DNA of 64,000 nucleotides. Origin: CAIVAT01 sp964473485 (lineage in GTDB: Bacteria; Bacteroidota; Bacteroidia; Bacteroidales; FEN-979). The position numbers and the translations under genes were made by a program. Positions 34,411-43,715 of this stretch are shown piece by piece (positions within the stretch are counted from its first letter, which is position 1; every line of letters begins with the position of its first letter). The notes under the pieces were generated by a model. That model made no database searches and was not told the DNA's origin. It was given only the letters and a program-made list of their open reading frames with translations. The stretch lies in assembly GCA_964473485.1 (NCBI GenBank), contig CAYYPH010000017.1, forward strand, positions 1 through 64,000. Reading direction: 5' to 3'.

Positions 34411-36660
34411 TTACGGCAGATTTCCATATCCTGAGGGCACATACTGCAGGTTAATATCCAGGCTTACATTCATCGAATAGGAGTTCGCCGGATTGTGGTT
34501 GGTCCAGTACCAGTACAGGAGCGGATTCTGGCCGCTCACAGGGTGCACCTCCACTCCGCTATAACTGCCGGTTGAAGGGCCTACCATGGTCTTCTGCACC
34601 AAATGATTTGCGTTGTCGGGATACGAAAGCGCCCACATGGTTCCGTTGCAGTTGTTGTTCCCTCCTGTTGCGTCGGAAAAACCTTGTGCAACAATAAAAC
34701 CGAAGGAATACTGTTCGTTCACTCCCAGCTCGCTATACATCCAGTATTTTGTAAATGAGTTCATTGCCGGCGGATTTCCATCGGCTGAAACGGTAAAACC
34801 ATTCATTCCGTTCACCACCCATGTGTTGCCGGTTTTATCGAAAGGTTTCCGGAAATTCAGCTTCATCGATTTACCCTGGTCTGTAACAAACCCGCTCTTA
34901 TAGTTATCCGTATAATCGTCGTATTTACCTGTGAAACTGTGCCACTGAGAAATGGTAAGCCCCCAGTTGCATAGATAAGCCCAGTCCCATTCAGTCAGTT
35001 GCTTGTACTGATAGTTCTGTACCTGCTGAGGATCGGGAATGAACAGTTGCGTTGAATTCCTGTCGGTAAAATAGAGCTTCATGAACCCCCATCTCCAGGC
35101 TCCTGCCAGAAAGGAAAATTTCATCGTGCAACTGCTTGTCTTGCTGGCGGATGTCTGGCCGGGATTCAGAGGATTGAAATAGAGCGGGGTCACAGTTCCC
35201 TGTATGGGACTCATGTGAAACCAGGGATAACTGGTGCTCCCGTTATCCACAATTTTGACGGCCTGCGGACTGCAGGTGTAGGTATGGCCTGCATCTTCCA
35301 TCTGCTCATAATGGTAGATCACCCAGTTATAATCGGCGCCATATTTCAGGGTGTAGTCGTTGCCGTTGCTGAGCCAGTAGGTGTAAGGTATTTGTGAAGG
35401 CAGGTTCACAGTTCTGGGCCTGGCCAGGACCACTCCTCCCATCGTGATATCGAAAGCGGGAACGGTCGCTTTTTCCATATTGTTGTACATCGGGAGTATG
35501 ATAGATCCGCAGTAGGTGGGATACGGCTGGCTGATGGCTATCAGGTAGGTATTGGCCAGGAATCTTGCCCGCGACAGGATTTTCATGGCAACGGGATCAG
35601 GGGCCAGCCCGGCCAGGTTATATGACATGTCATAGTTATATTGCGATGCATAGCGGTAGTCATAGGCGTTGATCACATAATAATCGACCACGCTCAGAAA
35701 CTTGTCGAGTTGCTGCCTGATCAGCGGCACAAAACTGTTCAACATGAAGGCATTCGCGAGCACACCTGTGCTATCCCTGTAATTATCGGCATTCTGCTGA
35801 ACCGTTGCGGCCATGAATTCATAGTTAAGATAATACTGGAAGTAGTTTTCAATTAGTTCATATCCTTTGATGAACCTTGATGTATCGGTGTATGCTCCGG
35901 AATTCTTTAACATAACCCAGTGTGTGAATCCGTCGAGAATGGACGATATCGTGGTGGTCCCCATCAGGTAACTGTTGAACTGGGTGAGTGCATTGGTCAT
36001 GCTGCCGCTTGCAATAATGTTATCGGAATACTGTTTTGTGTAAGGATTTTGCGGATTGGGTCCAACAACCAGAATCTGCATGTCGGCATCTGTAATGAGC
36101 CCTTTCTGGTAACGTATTCCATTATATGAGTAGTATTTCAGACCGTTTATGGTGCCAGAATCGCTGTAGGCGTTCTGGACCGCCGTAACCGAGGGTTGAA
36201 GGGCATTGACCGAGATCTGGTTGATGATCTCCTGTGTGGAAATCTGCATTTGCAAGGCAAGGGCCTCCAGTTCCGATTGGATCTGGCCCAACTCGTTCTG
36301 AATTTCGTTCAGCTTACTGTTCAGTTCTGCCATCTCCTGCTTGTGCTGAAAATAGTCGAAGACCTTATTGAGGGTTTCGAACACCGACATGATCTCAAGC
36401 TGTGACTGCTTGGTGTGAACGCTTCCGGTAAATATGCTTTGGATCACCGCCGATGGAAAGAGAAGATTATTCTGAATCTCATACGGCGTCCTGAGAAGCA
36501 GTTTGTTGTCATGAAATACGATCGGTTTGGTTGTGTCCCAGGGTGGCGGGTTGGGGGTTGGTTCAGGATCGCTGTCGGTTGATTTCTTACAGGCGCTCAG
36601 CGCTGCTATAAAGCCGATCAGCAGGATCAGCATAATCAGGGTACGATTGCTAATTTTCAT
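34411..36660 (-). CDS. Large lipoprotein with coiled coil, unknown function
   Basis: A 749-residue protein. The ATG at 36660 gives a lipoprotein signal ending FIAALSAC, followed by a D/P-rich linker. Residues about 85-155 form a strong coiled coil (repeated L-x-E-I-Q and S-E-L-E-A-L patterns, KQEMAELNSKLNEIQNEL). The remainder is rich in Tyr, Asn and aromatic residues with no motif I recognise. It lies between a receiver-domain protein (26 bases upstream) and a lipase-like lipoprotein (18 bases downstream), so it probably functions with the hydrolase at the cell surface. An upstream in-frame codon would add only 10 residues. Confidence 0.75.
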   Translation of the reverse strand: MKISNRTLIMLILLIGFIAALSACKKSTDSDPEPTPNPPPWDTTKPIVFHDNKLLLRTPYEIQNNLLFPSAVIQSIFTGSVHTKQSQLEIMSVFETLNKVFDYFQHKQEMAELNSKLNEIQNELGQIQSELEALALQMQISTQEIINQISVNALQPSVTAVQNAYSDSGTINGLKYYSYNGIRYQKGLITDADMQILVVGPNPQNPYTKQYSDNIIASGSMTNALTQFNSYLMGTTTISSILDGFTHWVMLKNSGAYTDTSRFIKGYELIENYFQYYLNYEFMAATVQQNADNYRDSTGVLANAFMLNSFVPLIRQQLDKFLSVVDYYVINAYDYRYASQYNYDMSYNLAGLAPDPVAMKILSRARFLANTYLIAISQPYPTYCGSIILPMYNNMEKATVPAFDITMGGVVLARPRTVNLPSQIPYTYWLSNGNDYTLKYGADYNWVIYHYEQMEDAGHTYTCSPQAVKIVDNGSTSYPWFHMSPIQGTVTPLYFNPLNPGQTSASKTSSCTMKFSFLAGAWRWGFMKLYFTDRNSTQLFIPDPQQVQNYQYKQLTEWDWAYLCNWGLTISQWHSFTGKYDDYTDNYKSGFVTDQGKSMKLNFRKPFDKTGNTWVVNGMNGFTVSADGNPPAMNSFTKYWMYSELGVNEQYSFGFIVAQGFSDATGGNNNCNGTMWALSYPDNANHLVQKTMVGPSTGSYSGVEVHPVSGQNPLLYWYWTNHNPANSYSMNVSLDINLQYVPSGYGNLP

Positions 36661-36686
36661 ATGTACATGGTTTTTAATTTTATTGA

Positions 36687-37067
36687 TCACTTGGATAGAG
36701 GAACTTTATGACTCCATTTTTTGACAACGGCCAGGAGCTCAGTCCGGCCAACCGGTTTCGACAAAAATTCTTTACAACCCCAGGCCATGGCCAGTGATAC
36801 TGCAGCAAGGCTGAACCCCGCTATGAGGATAAAAATTAAAGGCGGAAACCTGTCGGAGCGAAGATGTTGCGTGATGAGGTGATTGTTTTTTCCCGGAAGG
36901 CTCACATCGAGCAGCACAATGTTAACAGGTGGAAGCGATGAACAGCGCAGCAAAGCATCTTCGCCCGAACAAACACGCTCTACATTATATCCTTCCTGCA
37001 ACAATGTTGCTTCCATCTGCAGATAATGATCATCGTGGTTATCGGCAATAAGGACGGTAGTTGACAC
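36687..37067 (-). CDS. Divergent single-domain response regulator
   Basis: A 126-residue receiver-only protein starting at GTG. Asp at the phosphoacceptor site (IVLLDVSLPG) and the Lys in FLSKPVG are present, with an acidic pair in ADNHDD. The Thr/Ser normally found at the end of strand 4 is missing (FILIAG instead of xxLTA), so phosphorylation signalling may be altered. No output domain is present. A promoter with exact 20-base spacing lies 40 bases upstream. The next gene downstream encodes the coiled-coil lipoprotein, so co-expression is likely. A role in controlling it is inference. Confidence 0.8.
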   Translation of the reverse strand: MSTTVLIADNHDDHYLQMEATLLQEGYNVERVCSGEDALLRCSSLPPVNIVLLDVSLPGKNNHLITQHLRSDRFPPLIFILIAGFSLAAVSLAMAWGCKEFLSKPVGRTELLAVVKKWSHKVPLSK

Positions 37068-37107
37068 AGGAGTTCCGGTTTGGGTTTGACACTGTGATTG
37101 ACTCAGG

Positions 37108-37138
37108 TAAAGATACCATGACCATAGGCGGATGTCAA
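37108..37138 (-). promoter_or_regulatory. Promoter of the receiver-lipoprotein-lipase unit
   Basis: Minus-strand TTG (37138-37136), a 20-base spacer, then TATCTTTA (37115-37108). The -7 element differs from TAnnTTTG only in the last base. Confidence 0.5.
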
Positions 37139-37312
37139 TAATGGAAGCAGAAAATTTGCTTATATTTTCATTAGTGCTAAATCATAAATATTTGATATTA
37201 TGACATATACTTCATGAATGTCATTTGGTCCGACAGTTCGTATACAGAACTAATAAACTGATATAAAATCACATACGGATTTCATATAGAAAAAAAAGGA
37301 AGGGAACAGCTG

Positions 37313-39247
37313 TTACAGTTGGATGAGATAACTGGTCAGGCTCTCTTTCGGGTCGAGGTTGAGTTTTTTACGGATATGGTGACGGGTGATCACAACCGTT
37401 GACGGCGAAAGGTTTGCAATCTGGGCAATTCCTTTTGAGGAAAGGTTTAAACGCAGCAGGGCACAAACCTGGAGTTCGCTGCGCGTCAGGTCGGGACTGA
37501 GGGCGAGCAGTTTTTCATAAAATCCACCATGTATCTGCTTGAAGACAACCTCAAAGTCGTTCATCGGACTCTTTGAAGCATCGCGCATGATCTCCGACAT
37601 CAATTGTCCGAATTCAGCCTGGTCTGTTTTTTTGGGAAAACGATACTGGAATTGGCCAAGTTTTTCCTGAACTGATTGATTCACCTGATTGAGCCGGGTT
37701 GCTATCAGCGATTGGTATACCAATTCCTGTTCCTTCAGATTAACCTCAAGTCCGAGACGTTCAACCTCCTCTTCTTTGAGCTTATGTTCCAGGGTTTTCT
37801 TTTCGAGCTCGGCTTCTTTCAGCAACATCTCCTGCTTCGCCTGAAGCGCCTGTTGCTCCGCCAGTCTTCGCTTCTGGTCACTTTGCCGTTTTCTGAAAAA
37901 AAGAAAAATAACCAGTGTCGACACAAGGAGAAGCAATGCGAGCGATGTTAAGGCAATAATAATATTTCGCGATTTCTGCAACCTCACATGGGTGTTCAGG
38001 GTAATGATTTTTGATTCCAATACCTGCTTTTCATACAGGGCCTGGTATTTCACTACGGCATCCTCCCGGGAAATGGTCTTAAGGCTATCGTTCAAATGAT
38101 CCCATTTTTTAAAGTAGCCGAGGGCGAGATCGATGTTGCGAAGTTGCATGTTTCCCTCGAAGGCTTCACGGTAAAACATGACCAGGTCGGCGTTGAGTTT
38201 ATTCTGTTCAGCCAACAGGATGGCTTCTTTAAAATGGGCATTTGCTTTCGAAGAATTTTTCCTTATTGTTTCAATCAGCCCCAATTGGTTCAGGCTGTAC
38301 ATCTGTCCCTGAATGATATTGTTTTCTCTGCTGAGCCGCAGCACTTCATTATATGACTTTTCTGCTTCAACCAATTTCCCCTGGTCTTTCAGATAGTTTG
38401 CATAATTGAATTTTACTGGCAACAGGTTGTTTATGTTGCCATAAGCTGTCACTATCTTAAGCGCTTCCTGATAATAGAATTGTGCCGAGTCTGAATCCAT
38501 CATCATGTGAGATACCGCCAGATTGGTTAAATCTGTCCCCGACTCCAAAATATTACCAGACTTTTGGTTGAACAGAATGGCATGGTTGTAATACTCATTT
38601 GCCTTGATATATTGACCCTGTCCAAGAAAGAGATTGCCGACATTCCGGTAAATCTGAGCTGAATTTTCCAGTTCTGATCGATTTTCGTAATACCGGGCAG
38701 CTTCCAGAAAACATTTCATCGCACTGTCGGTTTGTCCGTTACGACTGTAGAACAGACCAATATTAGCTGAAAAACCGGCCACATAATTGCTGTCTCCGAC
38801 GGCCCTTGCCAGCATCAGTCCTTTCCGGTACCAGAAACCAACTGAATCGTTCGATCCAATTTCAACAAATAGTGTCCCGAGTGTGTTGCAGGTTTCAAGG
38901 ATCTTAAGTGTGTCGCTGATCTTAAATGCAAGAAGCTGCATTTTCCGGTAATAGAAGAGCGCCGAATCATTCTTCTTTGCATTCTGGAAAGCCTTACCCC
39001 GAAGAAAAGCTGCCGTATGCCGGCGGGAGTCGTCACCGCTTTTTGCAGCCATGCGATAAAGTTCCTCAGAGGTTATCAAAGCGCTGTCGACACTTGTTTT
39101 TAACCTGCTATTCATTACCAAAACCAACGAATCGAAGGTCTCCTCACGCTTTACCTGCTTCCCGGAATTGCAACCAGTAATTATTAATAGGATTAAAAGA
39201 ACCAGCGGAAAATTTGGAAAAGGAAAGGCAACGAATCCGGATCTCAT
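37313..39247 (-). CDS. TPR transmembrane regulator with LuxR-type HTH
   Basis: A 644-residue one-component regulator. The N-terminus has a signal sequence with a possible lipobox (LIITGC), followed by TPR repeats (about 60-420), one membrane helix near 427-449 (SLALLLLVSTLVIFLFF), a K/E/Q-rich coiled coil (450-510) and a C-terminal LuxR/GerE-like helix-turn-helix (LTRSELQVCALLRLNLSSKG, then NLSPSTVVITRHHIRKKL). This layout is common in Bacteroidetes: periplasmic TPR sensing coupled to DNA binding. The ATG at 39247 is preferred over the TTG two codons earlier. A -7 element sits 32 bases upstream. Target genes are unknown. Confidence 0.88.
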   Translation of the reverse strand: MRSGFVAFPFPNFPLVLLILLIITGCNSGKQVKREETFDSLVLVMNSRLKTSVDSALITSEELYRMAAKSGDDSRRHTAAFLRGKAFQNAKKNDSALFYYRKMQLLAFKISDTLKILETCNTLGTLFVEIGSNDSVGFWYRKGLMLARAVGDSNYVAGFSANIGLFYSRNGQTDSAMKCFLEAARYYENRSELENSAQIYRNVGNLFLGQGQYIKANEYYNHAILFNQKSGNILESGTDLTNLAVSHMMMDSDSAQFYYQEALKIVTAYGNINNLLPVKFNYANYLKDQGKLVEAEKSYNEVLRLSRENNIIQGQMYSLNQLGLIETIRKNSSKANAHFKEAILLAEQNKLNADLVMFYREAFEGNMQLRNIDLALGYFKKWDHLNDSLKTISREDAVVKYQALYEKQVLESKIITLNTHVRLQKSRNIIIALTSLALLLLVSTLVIFLFFRKRQSDQKRRLAEQQALQAKQEMLLKEAELEKKTLEHKLKEEEVERLGLEVNLKEQELVYQSLIATRLNQVNQSVQEKLGQFQYRFPKKTDQAEFGQLMSEIMRDASKSPMNDFEVVFKQIHGGFYEKLLALSPDLTRSELQVCALLRLNLSSKGIAQIANLSPSTVVITRHHIRKKLNLDPKESLTSYLIQL

Positions 39248-39279
39248 TGACAAATGTCGTTTTCAGAGGTTCACCGGAT

Positions 39280-39287
39280 CAAATATA
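39280..39287 (-). promoter_or_regulatory. -7 element of the TPR-LuxR gene
   Basis: Minus-strand TATATTTG, 32 bases before the ATG at 39247, between this gene and the DUF4197 gene. Confidence 0.5.
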
Positions 39288-39295
39288 ATGATAAG

Positions 39296-40012
39296 TTAAT
39301 TGCCGAAGACCTTTTTCAATATTTCCGTGGTTCGTGCCACAGGGTCCTTGCGGATTAGTTTCTCCTCCTTGGCTACCATGACAAACAATCCCTCAATGGC
39401 CTTGTCGGTGACATACCCTGCCAGGTCGGGATTCATTTTGGTTACAAAAGGGATTTGGTTGTATGTAGTTATGACATCCGACCATAACCTCGTGGCATTT
39501 ACCTTATCGAGCGAAGCCTGGATGACCGGCCGAAATTTTGATTTCAATTCGGGGGATGTGGTGCGCTCGAGGTAACGGGTGGCTGCATCATCGGCTCCCT
39601 TTACGATCTGCAGGGCATCGTTGACAGACATGCCCTTGATGGCCGCCACAAAAATGGGCGCCGCATCTTTCGCTGCATCCTCGGCTGCACGGTTGAGCGA
39701 CAGAACCACCTCTTCCACCTGGTTGCCCAACCCGAGACCTCTCAGTTTGGTTTCAATGGTCTTTGCCTCGGGAGGAAACGGAATCTTAATCTGCGGATTC
39801 GCGAAATAGCCATCCTGTTTCGAAACGATCGCCACCCCTGTCTCGGCGCCCTTGATAAGCGCTTCGCGGATGCCGGAAACAGCATCCGCTTCCGTGATCC
39901 CTCCCTTCGACGGGGAGATGATTTTCATGGCCTCATTGAAGATCTGCGCCTTCCCTTGAGTGCCTAAGGCAAGAGAGAGGACAAGTACGAAAAAAAAAGT
40001 CAGTTTCTTCAT
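39296..40012 (-). CDS. DUF4197 family exported protein
   Basis: A 238-residue protein with signal peptide (ending GKAQ). The mature part is typical of DUF4197: GITEADAVSGIREALIKGAE near the N-terminus, the KIPFPPEAK segment, the central DAAPIFVAAIKGMSVNDAL motif and C-terminal GLFVMVAKEEKLIRKDP. Members are periplasmic proteins of unknown function. It is flanked upstream by superoxide dismutase and downstream by the TPR-LuxR regulator, both on the same strand but with their own -7 elements. Confidence 0.9.
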   Translation of the reverse strand: MKKLTFFFVLVLSLALGTQGKAQIFNEAMKIISPSKGGITEADAVSGIREALIKGAETGVAIVSKQDGYFANPQIKIPFPPEAKTIETKLRGLGLGNQVEEVVLSLNRAAEDAAKDAAPIFVAAIKGMSVNDALQIVKGADDAATRYLERTTSPELKSKFRPVIQASLDKVNATRLWSDVITTYNQIPFVTKMNPDLAGYVTDKAIEGLFVMVAKEEKLIRKDPVARTTEILKKVFGN

Positions 40013-40072
40013 AGTTCAGGTTTGTTGGATCCTGCAGTACAATCTGTTAACATTAAGGATAACGCCTGAAAT

Positions 40073-40122
40073 GGCAAAAAAGTACACCGGGGCCGCAGTT
40101 GACTTGCCAACCAAGGCCCCGG
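40073..40122 (-). terminator. Rho-independent terminator of the superoxide dismutase gene
   Basis: Inverted repeat CCGGGGCC (40087-40094) / GGCCCCGG (40115-40122). On the minus strand it is followed by TGTACTTTTTT. It lies about 60 bases after the sod stop. Confidence 0.8.
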
Positions 40123-40158
40123 ATTATGCTATGGTGCATTATAAGGGAATAATCGGTT

Positions 40159-40181
40159 CCCGTCACCCGTCACGCGTCACG
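40159..40181. repeat. CCCGTCAC spacer after the sod gene
   Basis: Three imperfect CGTCACCC/CGTCACG copies just after the stop codon of the superoxide dismutase gene. It is related to the spacer at 15807. Confidence 0.6.
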
Positions 40182-40184
40182 ATA

Positions 40185-40760
40185 TTACAGTCTCCCTGCT
40201 ACCGCATCCCAGTCGACAAGCTTCCAGAAGTCGGCGATATAGTCGGGACGGACATTCTGCTTATCGAGGTAATAGGCGTGTTCCCAAACATCGCAGGTAA
40301 GCAGCGGCGTGGCTCCGTGTTTCATCGGGTTGCCGGCATTGCTTTCCTGGACGATCTCCAGTTTGCCGTCATCTTTCCTGATCAACCAGGCCCAGCCGGA
40401 GCCGAAGAGGGTGGCGGCTGCATTCGAAAATTTCTCCTTGAATTCGGCAAAAGAACCGAAGTTGTTGAGGATTGCCACGGCCAGCTCACCGACGGGTTCA
40501 CCCCCGCCCTGCGGTTTCAGGCAGTTCCAGTAGAACGTATGGTTCCACACCTGGGCGCCGTTGTTGAAGATGCCGCCGGAGGAGCGCATCACGATGTCGT
40601 CGAGCGACGCATTTTCGAATTCGGTGCCGGGGATCAGCTTGTTCAGGTTGTTCACGTAGGCCTGGTGATGTTTGCCATGGTGATACTCGATGGTCTTCTT
40701 TGAAATATAGGGTTCCAGGGCGTCGTGCGCGTAAGGAAGCTTCGGAAGTTCGTGTGTCAT
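40185..40760 (-). CDS. sodB: Fe-type superoxide dismutase
   Basis: A 191-residue SOD that dismutates superoxide. The metal ligands are His27 (YHHGKHH), His74 (VWNHTFYW), Asp157 and His161 (DVWEHAYYLD). Gln70 in NNGAQVWNH occupies the position typical of the iron enzyme, so the Fe or cambialistic type is preferred over Mn. Length and N-terminus (ELPKLPYAHDALEPYIS) are like SodB. No signal peptide: cytosolic. It has its own -7 element and terminator. Confidence 0.96.
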   Translation of the reverse strand: MTHELPKLPYAHDALEPYISKKTIEYHHGKHHQAYVNNLNKLIPGTEFENASLDDIVMRSSGGIFNNGAQVWNHTFYWNCLKPQGGGEPVGELAVAILNNFGSFAEFKEKFSNAAATLFGSGWAWLIRKDDGKLEIVQESNAGNPMKHGATPLLTCDVWEHAYYLDKQNVRPDYIADFWKLVDWDAVAGRL

Positions 40761-40787
40761 AGGTGTTTTATTTTAAGTTAATAATTG

Positions 40788-40795
40788 CAAAGATA
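40788..40795 (-). promoter_or_regulatory. -7 element of the superoxide dismutase gene
   Basis: Minus-strand TATCTTTG, 27 bases before the ATG at 40760. No TTG at 19-21 bases upstream. Confidence 0.5.
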
Positions 40796-40864
40796 ACCAT
40801 TTAGATTTAATCAGGAAGACTAAAGACGGTTTTAAACCCGTCTCTACATCCGGGCGCCGGTATC

Positions 40865-40904
40865 CCGCTCACCCGTTTACCTGTTCACCCGCTCACCTGT
40901 TCAC
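40865..40904. repeat. CACCCG/CACCTGTT spacer
   Basis: Alternating GCTCACCCGTTTACCTGTTCACC copies overlapping the end of the protease gene. A complementary relative (GGTGAACGGGTGAACAGG) lies at the other end of the same gene, 42534-42585. Confidence 0.6.
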
Positions 40905-42505
40905 TTTTTCCCCACACCCCCCTGTAGAATTTCAACGGCTTTCAGGAAACCGGGATCGATGGTATTCAGGATCGGGAAAAATCCTTCGTTGTCGAGGATG
41001 TTGCGCCCGATATAGGCTTTCAGCATGGTCTTCACGTAGTGGTCGGATTTGGCCAGGTCCTTTCCTTCGCGTTTCACCCCTTTCGATTCGGCATACTTTA
41101 CAAACCCGTTATAAAATTCACCGGTGATGGTGAACTGCTGATCAAATTGGTCCACATCCCTGAACCTTTCAAGCCGGGGCCGGTTCTGATCGGTATAGTC
41201 GAAGGCGTACTGGTACACCAGGCCCTTATTGATGCAGCGGGTATAGTATAGCAGGGCCGAGTCGGTTTCAACCGGCACATACACATCGGGCATGATGCCG
41301 CCCCCTCCGTAGACGATCTTTCCGCCGGGCGTGCGGTATTTAAGCGAATCAGGGAACTTTATCGAGTCGGGGTGCTCGAGTTCGCGGTTCATCATCCTGT
41401 GAAGGAAATCGTTGTGGTAAACTTCGAGACCATCCTTGTACGGGCGCTGGATGCAGCGTCCGGTGGGTGTGTAATAGCGGGCTACGGTCAGCCTCAGTGC
41501 GCTGCCGTCTTTGAAATCGAGTTGCTCCTGGACCAGTCCTTTCCCGAACGAACGCCTTCCGGCAATGATGCCCCGGTCGTTATCCTGCACGGCGCCGGCT
41601 ACAATTTCGGCCGCAGATGCCGTGCCCTCATCGACCAGGATTACCAGGTCGCCCTGTTCGAACAAACCATCATTGCGTGCCATGGCTGTCTCACGCTGGT
41701 GATGGGCACCTTCGGTATAGACGATGAGCTCCCCTTTCCGCAGAAATTCATCCGATAACCGGATGGCCGCCTGGAGATACCCGCCGCCGTTGCCCCTGAG
41801 GTCGAGGATAAGCTTCTTCATGCCATCATTGAGGAGCGATTCGATGGCGTTTTTAACTTCATCGTAGGTGGTGGCCGAAAAATTGTTCAGCCTGATATAC
41901 CCGATCCCGGGCTCCGGCATGTAGGCGATATCCATGCTGTAGGTCGGGATTACATCGCGGGTGATGACAAAGTTCAGCAGCTCTCTGACCCCACGGCGGA
42001 AGATGCTTACCTCCACCTCGGTTCCTTTGGGACCTTTCAGTTTACGCATCACATCATTGGTGGATATCTTGATGCCAGCGATGTTTTTCCCATCCACGGC
42101 CACAATACGATCGCCGGCCCTGATGCCGATCTTTTCCGACGGACCGCCGGCAATCGGGGTAATCACCGCCACCGTGTCGTTTTCAATACGGAATTGCACC
42201 CCTATGCCTTCGAAACTTCCAAGCAGGGGGTCATTGGCTTCGTGAAACTCGGCGGCCGAGATGAATACCGAATGGGGGTCGAGTTTTTCGAGCAGACCAC
42301 TGATGGCCTTTTCCTCCAAAGTTGCCAGGCTGATCGTATCGACATAATGATCTTCGACATACTGCAGAATTTGTTTGACTTTATCGTCAGATCGTGACGA
42401 GATGAAACTTCCGGTCCGTCCTGCCAGTATCAGACCCAGGACGATCCCGCCGATGAGCACCAGTGCAAACCAGAGCGGCAGGTAGGGGTTGTGTTTTCTT
42501 TCCAT
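40901..42505 (-). CDS. S41 C-terminal processing peptidase
   Basis: A 534-residue protease anchored by an N-terminal membrane helix (about 11-28). A PDZ domain spans about 95-180 and the peptidase core contains the catalytic Ser297 (GTASAAEI) and Lys322 (SFGKGLVQ). It degrades or trims periplasmic proteins at the C-terminus (Ctp/Prc family). A -7-like TATCTTTG sits only 4 bases before the ATG, so the mRNA could be nearly leaderless or the true promoter lies further up. The stop codon falls within a short tandem spacer. Confidence 0.94.
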   Translation of the reverse strand: MERKHNPYLPLWFALVLIGGIVLGLILAGRTGSFISSRSDDKVKQILQYVEDHYVDTISLATLEEKAISGLLEKLDPHSVFISAAEFHEANDPLLGSFEGIGVQFRIENDTVAVITPIAGGPSEKIGIRAGDRIVAVDGKNIAGIKISTNDVMRKLKGPKGTEVEVSIFRRGVRELLNFVITRDVIPTYSMDIAYMPEPGIGYIRLNNFSATTYDEVKNAIESLLNDGMKKLILDLRGNGGGYLQAAIRLSDEFLRKGELIVYTEGAHHQRETAMARNDGLFEQGDLVILVDEGTASAAEIVAGAVQDNDRGIIAGRRSFGKGLVQEQLDFKDGSALRLTVARYYTPTGRCIQRPYKDGLEVYHNDFLHRMMNRELEHPDSIKFPDSLKYRTPGGKIVYGGGGIMPDVYVPVETDSALLYYTRCINKGLVYQYAFDYTDQNRPRLERFRDVDQFDQQFTITGEFYNGFVKYAESKGVKREGKDLAKSDHYVKTMLKAYIGRNILDNEGFFPILNTIDPGFLKAVEILQGGVGKK

Positions 42506-42533
42506 GGTGCAAAGATACCGAAGGAATTGATAT

Positions 42534-42585
42534 GGTGAACGGGTGAACGGGTGAACAGGAAAACAGGAAAACAGTTGAACAGGAG
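42534..42585. repeat. GGTGAAC/ACAGGAAA spacer
   Basis: Tandem GGTGAACG (three copies) followed by AACAGGAA copies, in the divergent region before the alpha/beta hydrolase gene. Confidence 0.65.
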
Positions 42586-42685
42586 GAGAATGGTTATTTT
42601 TTCCGATATTTGTAACGGAATCCTGGCAAACCTCGCTGAAAATGCATTCCTTAAAAACCTGAACAACCTACACACCTCCCCGAAA

Positions 42686-43657
42686 ATGACCAGCATTATA
42701 CACCGATCTTACGAGAAATACAAGATTGTTAAGGTTACCGCTTTATTATTTCTATGGCTGATGACCCTGCCGGGGATTGCCCAGTTTCCGGAAAAACCGT
42801 ATGCCAACAGTCACTATCTGACCATCGACTCGGTATTGCTGCACTACCGGGTGTGGAACGGAAATCTGCCCGATCCCTCGGGTCACGTCATCCTGATACA
42901 CGGATTCATTGGCTCCACCTATTGCTGGCGTATGAATGCCGATGCGCTGGCAGCTGAAGGATACCGGGTCATTGCGGTCGATCTCCCTTCGTTCGGGTAT
43001 TCGGCCCGTTCGCTCACCTTCAACCAGTCGCAGAGCAGCCGGGGATTGCTTCTCTGGCACCTGCTCGACTCGATTGACGGGGACCGGCCGGAAAAATGGA
43101 ACATCTGCGGACATTCCATGGGAGGCGGATCTGCCGAAGCGATGGCCCTGATACGTCCGCAACAGACCAGGTCGCTCATGATCGTTGCCGGGATGGTTTT
43201 TATAAAAAACAACAACATCGAGACCCAGTTCACCTTATTGGCCAAGCAGAAGCAGTACAACCAGATCATGGTCTCGTACATGGAACGAAGCCTGATCACT
43301 TACAAATCGGTACGGAACGCCCTGAAAAAAAACTACCGGCACGTTCCCGATTCAACCGTGGTCATGAACTACCTGAAGCCATTGCTGTTCGAAGGAACCG
43401 CACCAAGCGTTCTCAATGTGTGGGCCAATGCCCGGGAGATCATGCCGCTGAATGCCGACAGCCTGAAACCAATCCCGGTCATGCTGGTATGGGGGAATAA
43501 GGACAGGACCATCTATCTCAGGAATGGCAGGCGATTTGCCGAGAAGGTTCCCCATGCCGAGCTGATCATCATAAACCGGGCGGGTCATTCACCTATGGAG
43601 ACCCACCCGGATATGTTCAACTCAATTTACCTAAGCTTCCTGAAAAGGAAAATGTAG
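42686..43657 (+). CDS. Exported alpha/beta hydrolase
   Basis: A 323-residue hydrolase starting at ATG 42686, which puts a signal peptide (LLFLWLMTLPGIAQ) near the N-terminus. The longer open frame upstream is repeat-derived and unlikely to be translated. Motifs: oxyanion strand VILIHGFIGSTYCW, nucleophile elbow ICGHSMGGGSA (Ser about 145), Asp in VWGNKDRTIY and His in RAGHSPMETHP. All triad residues are present. The overall pattern is like MhpC/epoxide-hydrolase-type carbon-carbon or ester hydrolases. Substrate unknown. Confidence 0.88.
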   Translation: MTSIIHRSYEKYKIVKVTALLFLWLMTLPGIAQFPEKPYANSHYLTIDSVLLHYRVWNGNLPDPSGHVILIHGFIGSTYCWRMNADALAAEGYRVIAVDLPSFGYSARSLTFNQSQSSRGLLLWHLLDSIDGDRPEKWNICGHSMGGGSAEAMALIRPQQTRSLMIVAGMVFIKNNNIETQFTLLAKQKQYNQIMVSYMERSLITYKSVRNALKKNYRHVPDSTVVMNYLKPLLFEGTAPSVLNVWANAREIMPLNADSLKPIPVMLVWGNKDRTIYLRNGRRFAEKVPHAELIIINRAGHSPMETHPDMFNSIYLSFLKRKM

Positions 43658-43715
43658 CCCAATTATTATCCAAGCTGTTCCGATGATTTCCTGCTGACAG
43701 TCAGGAACTGTCCGG

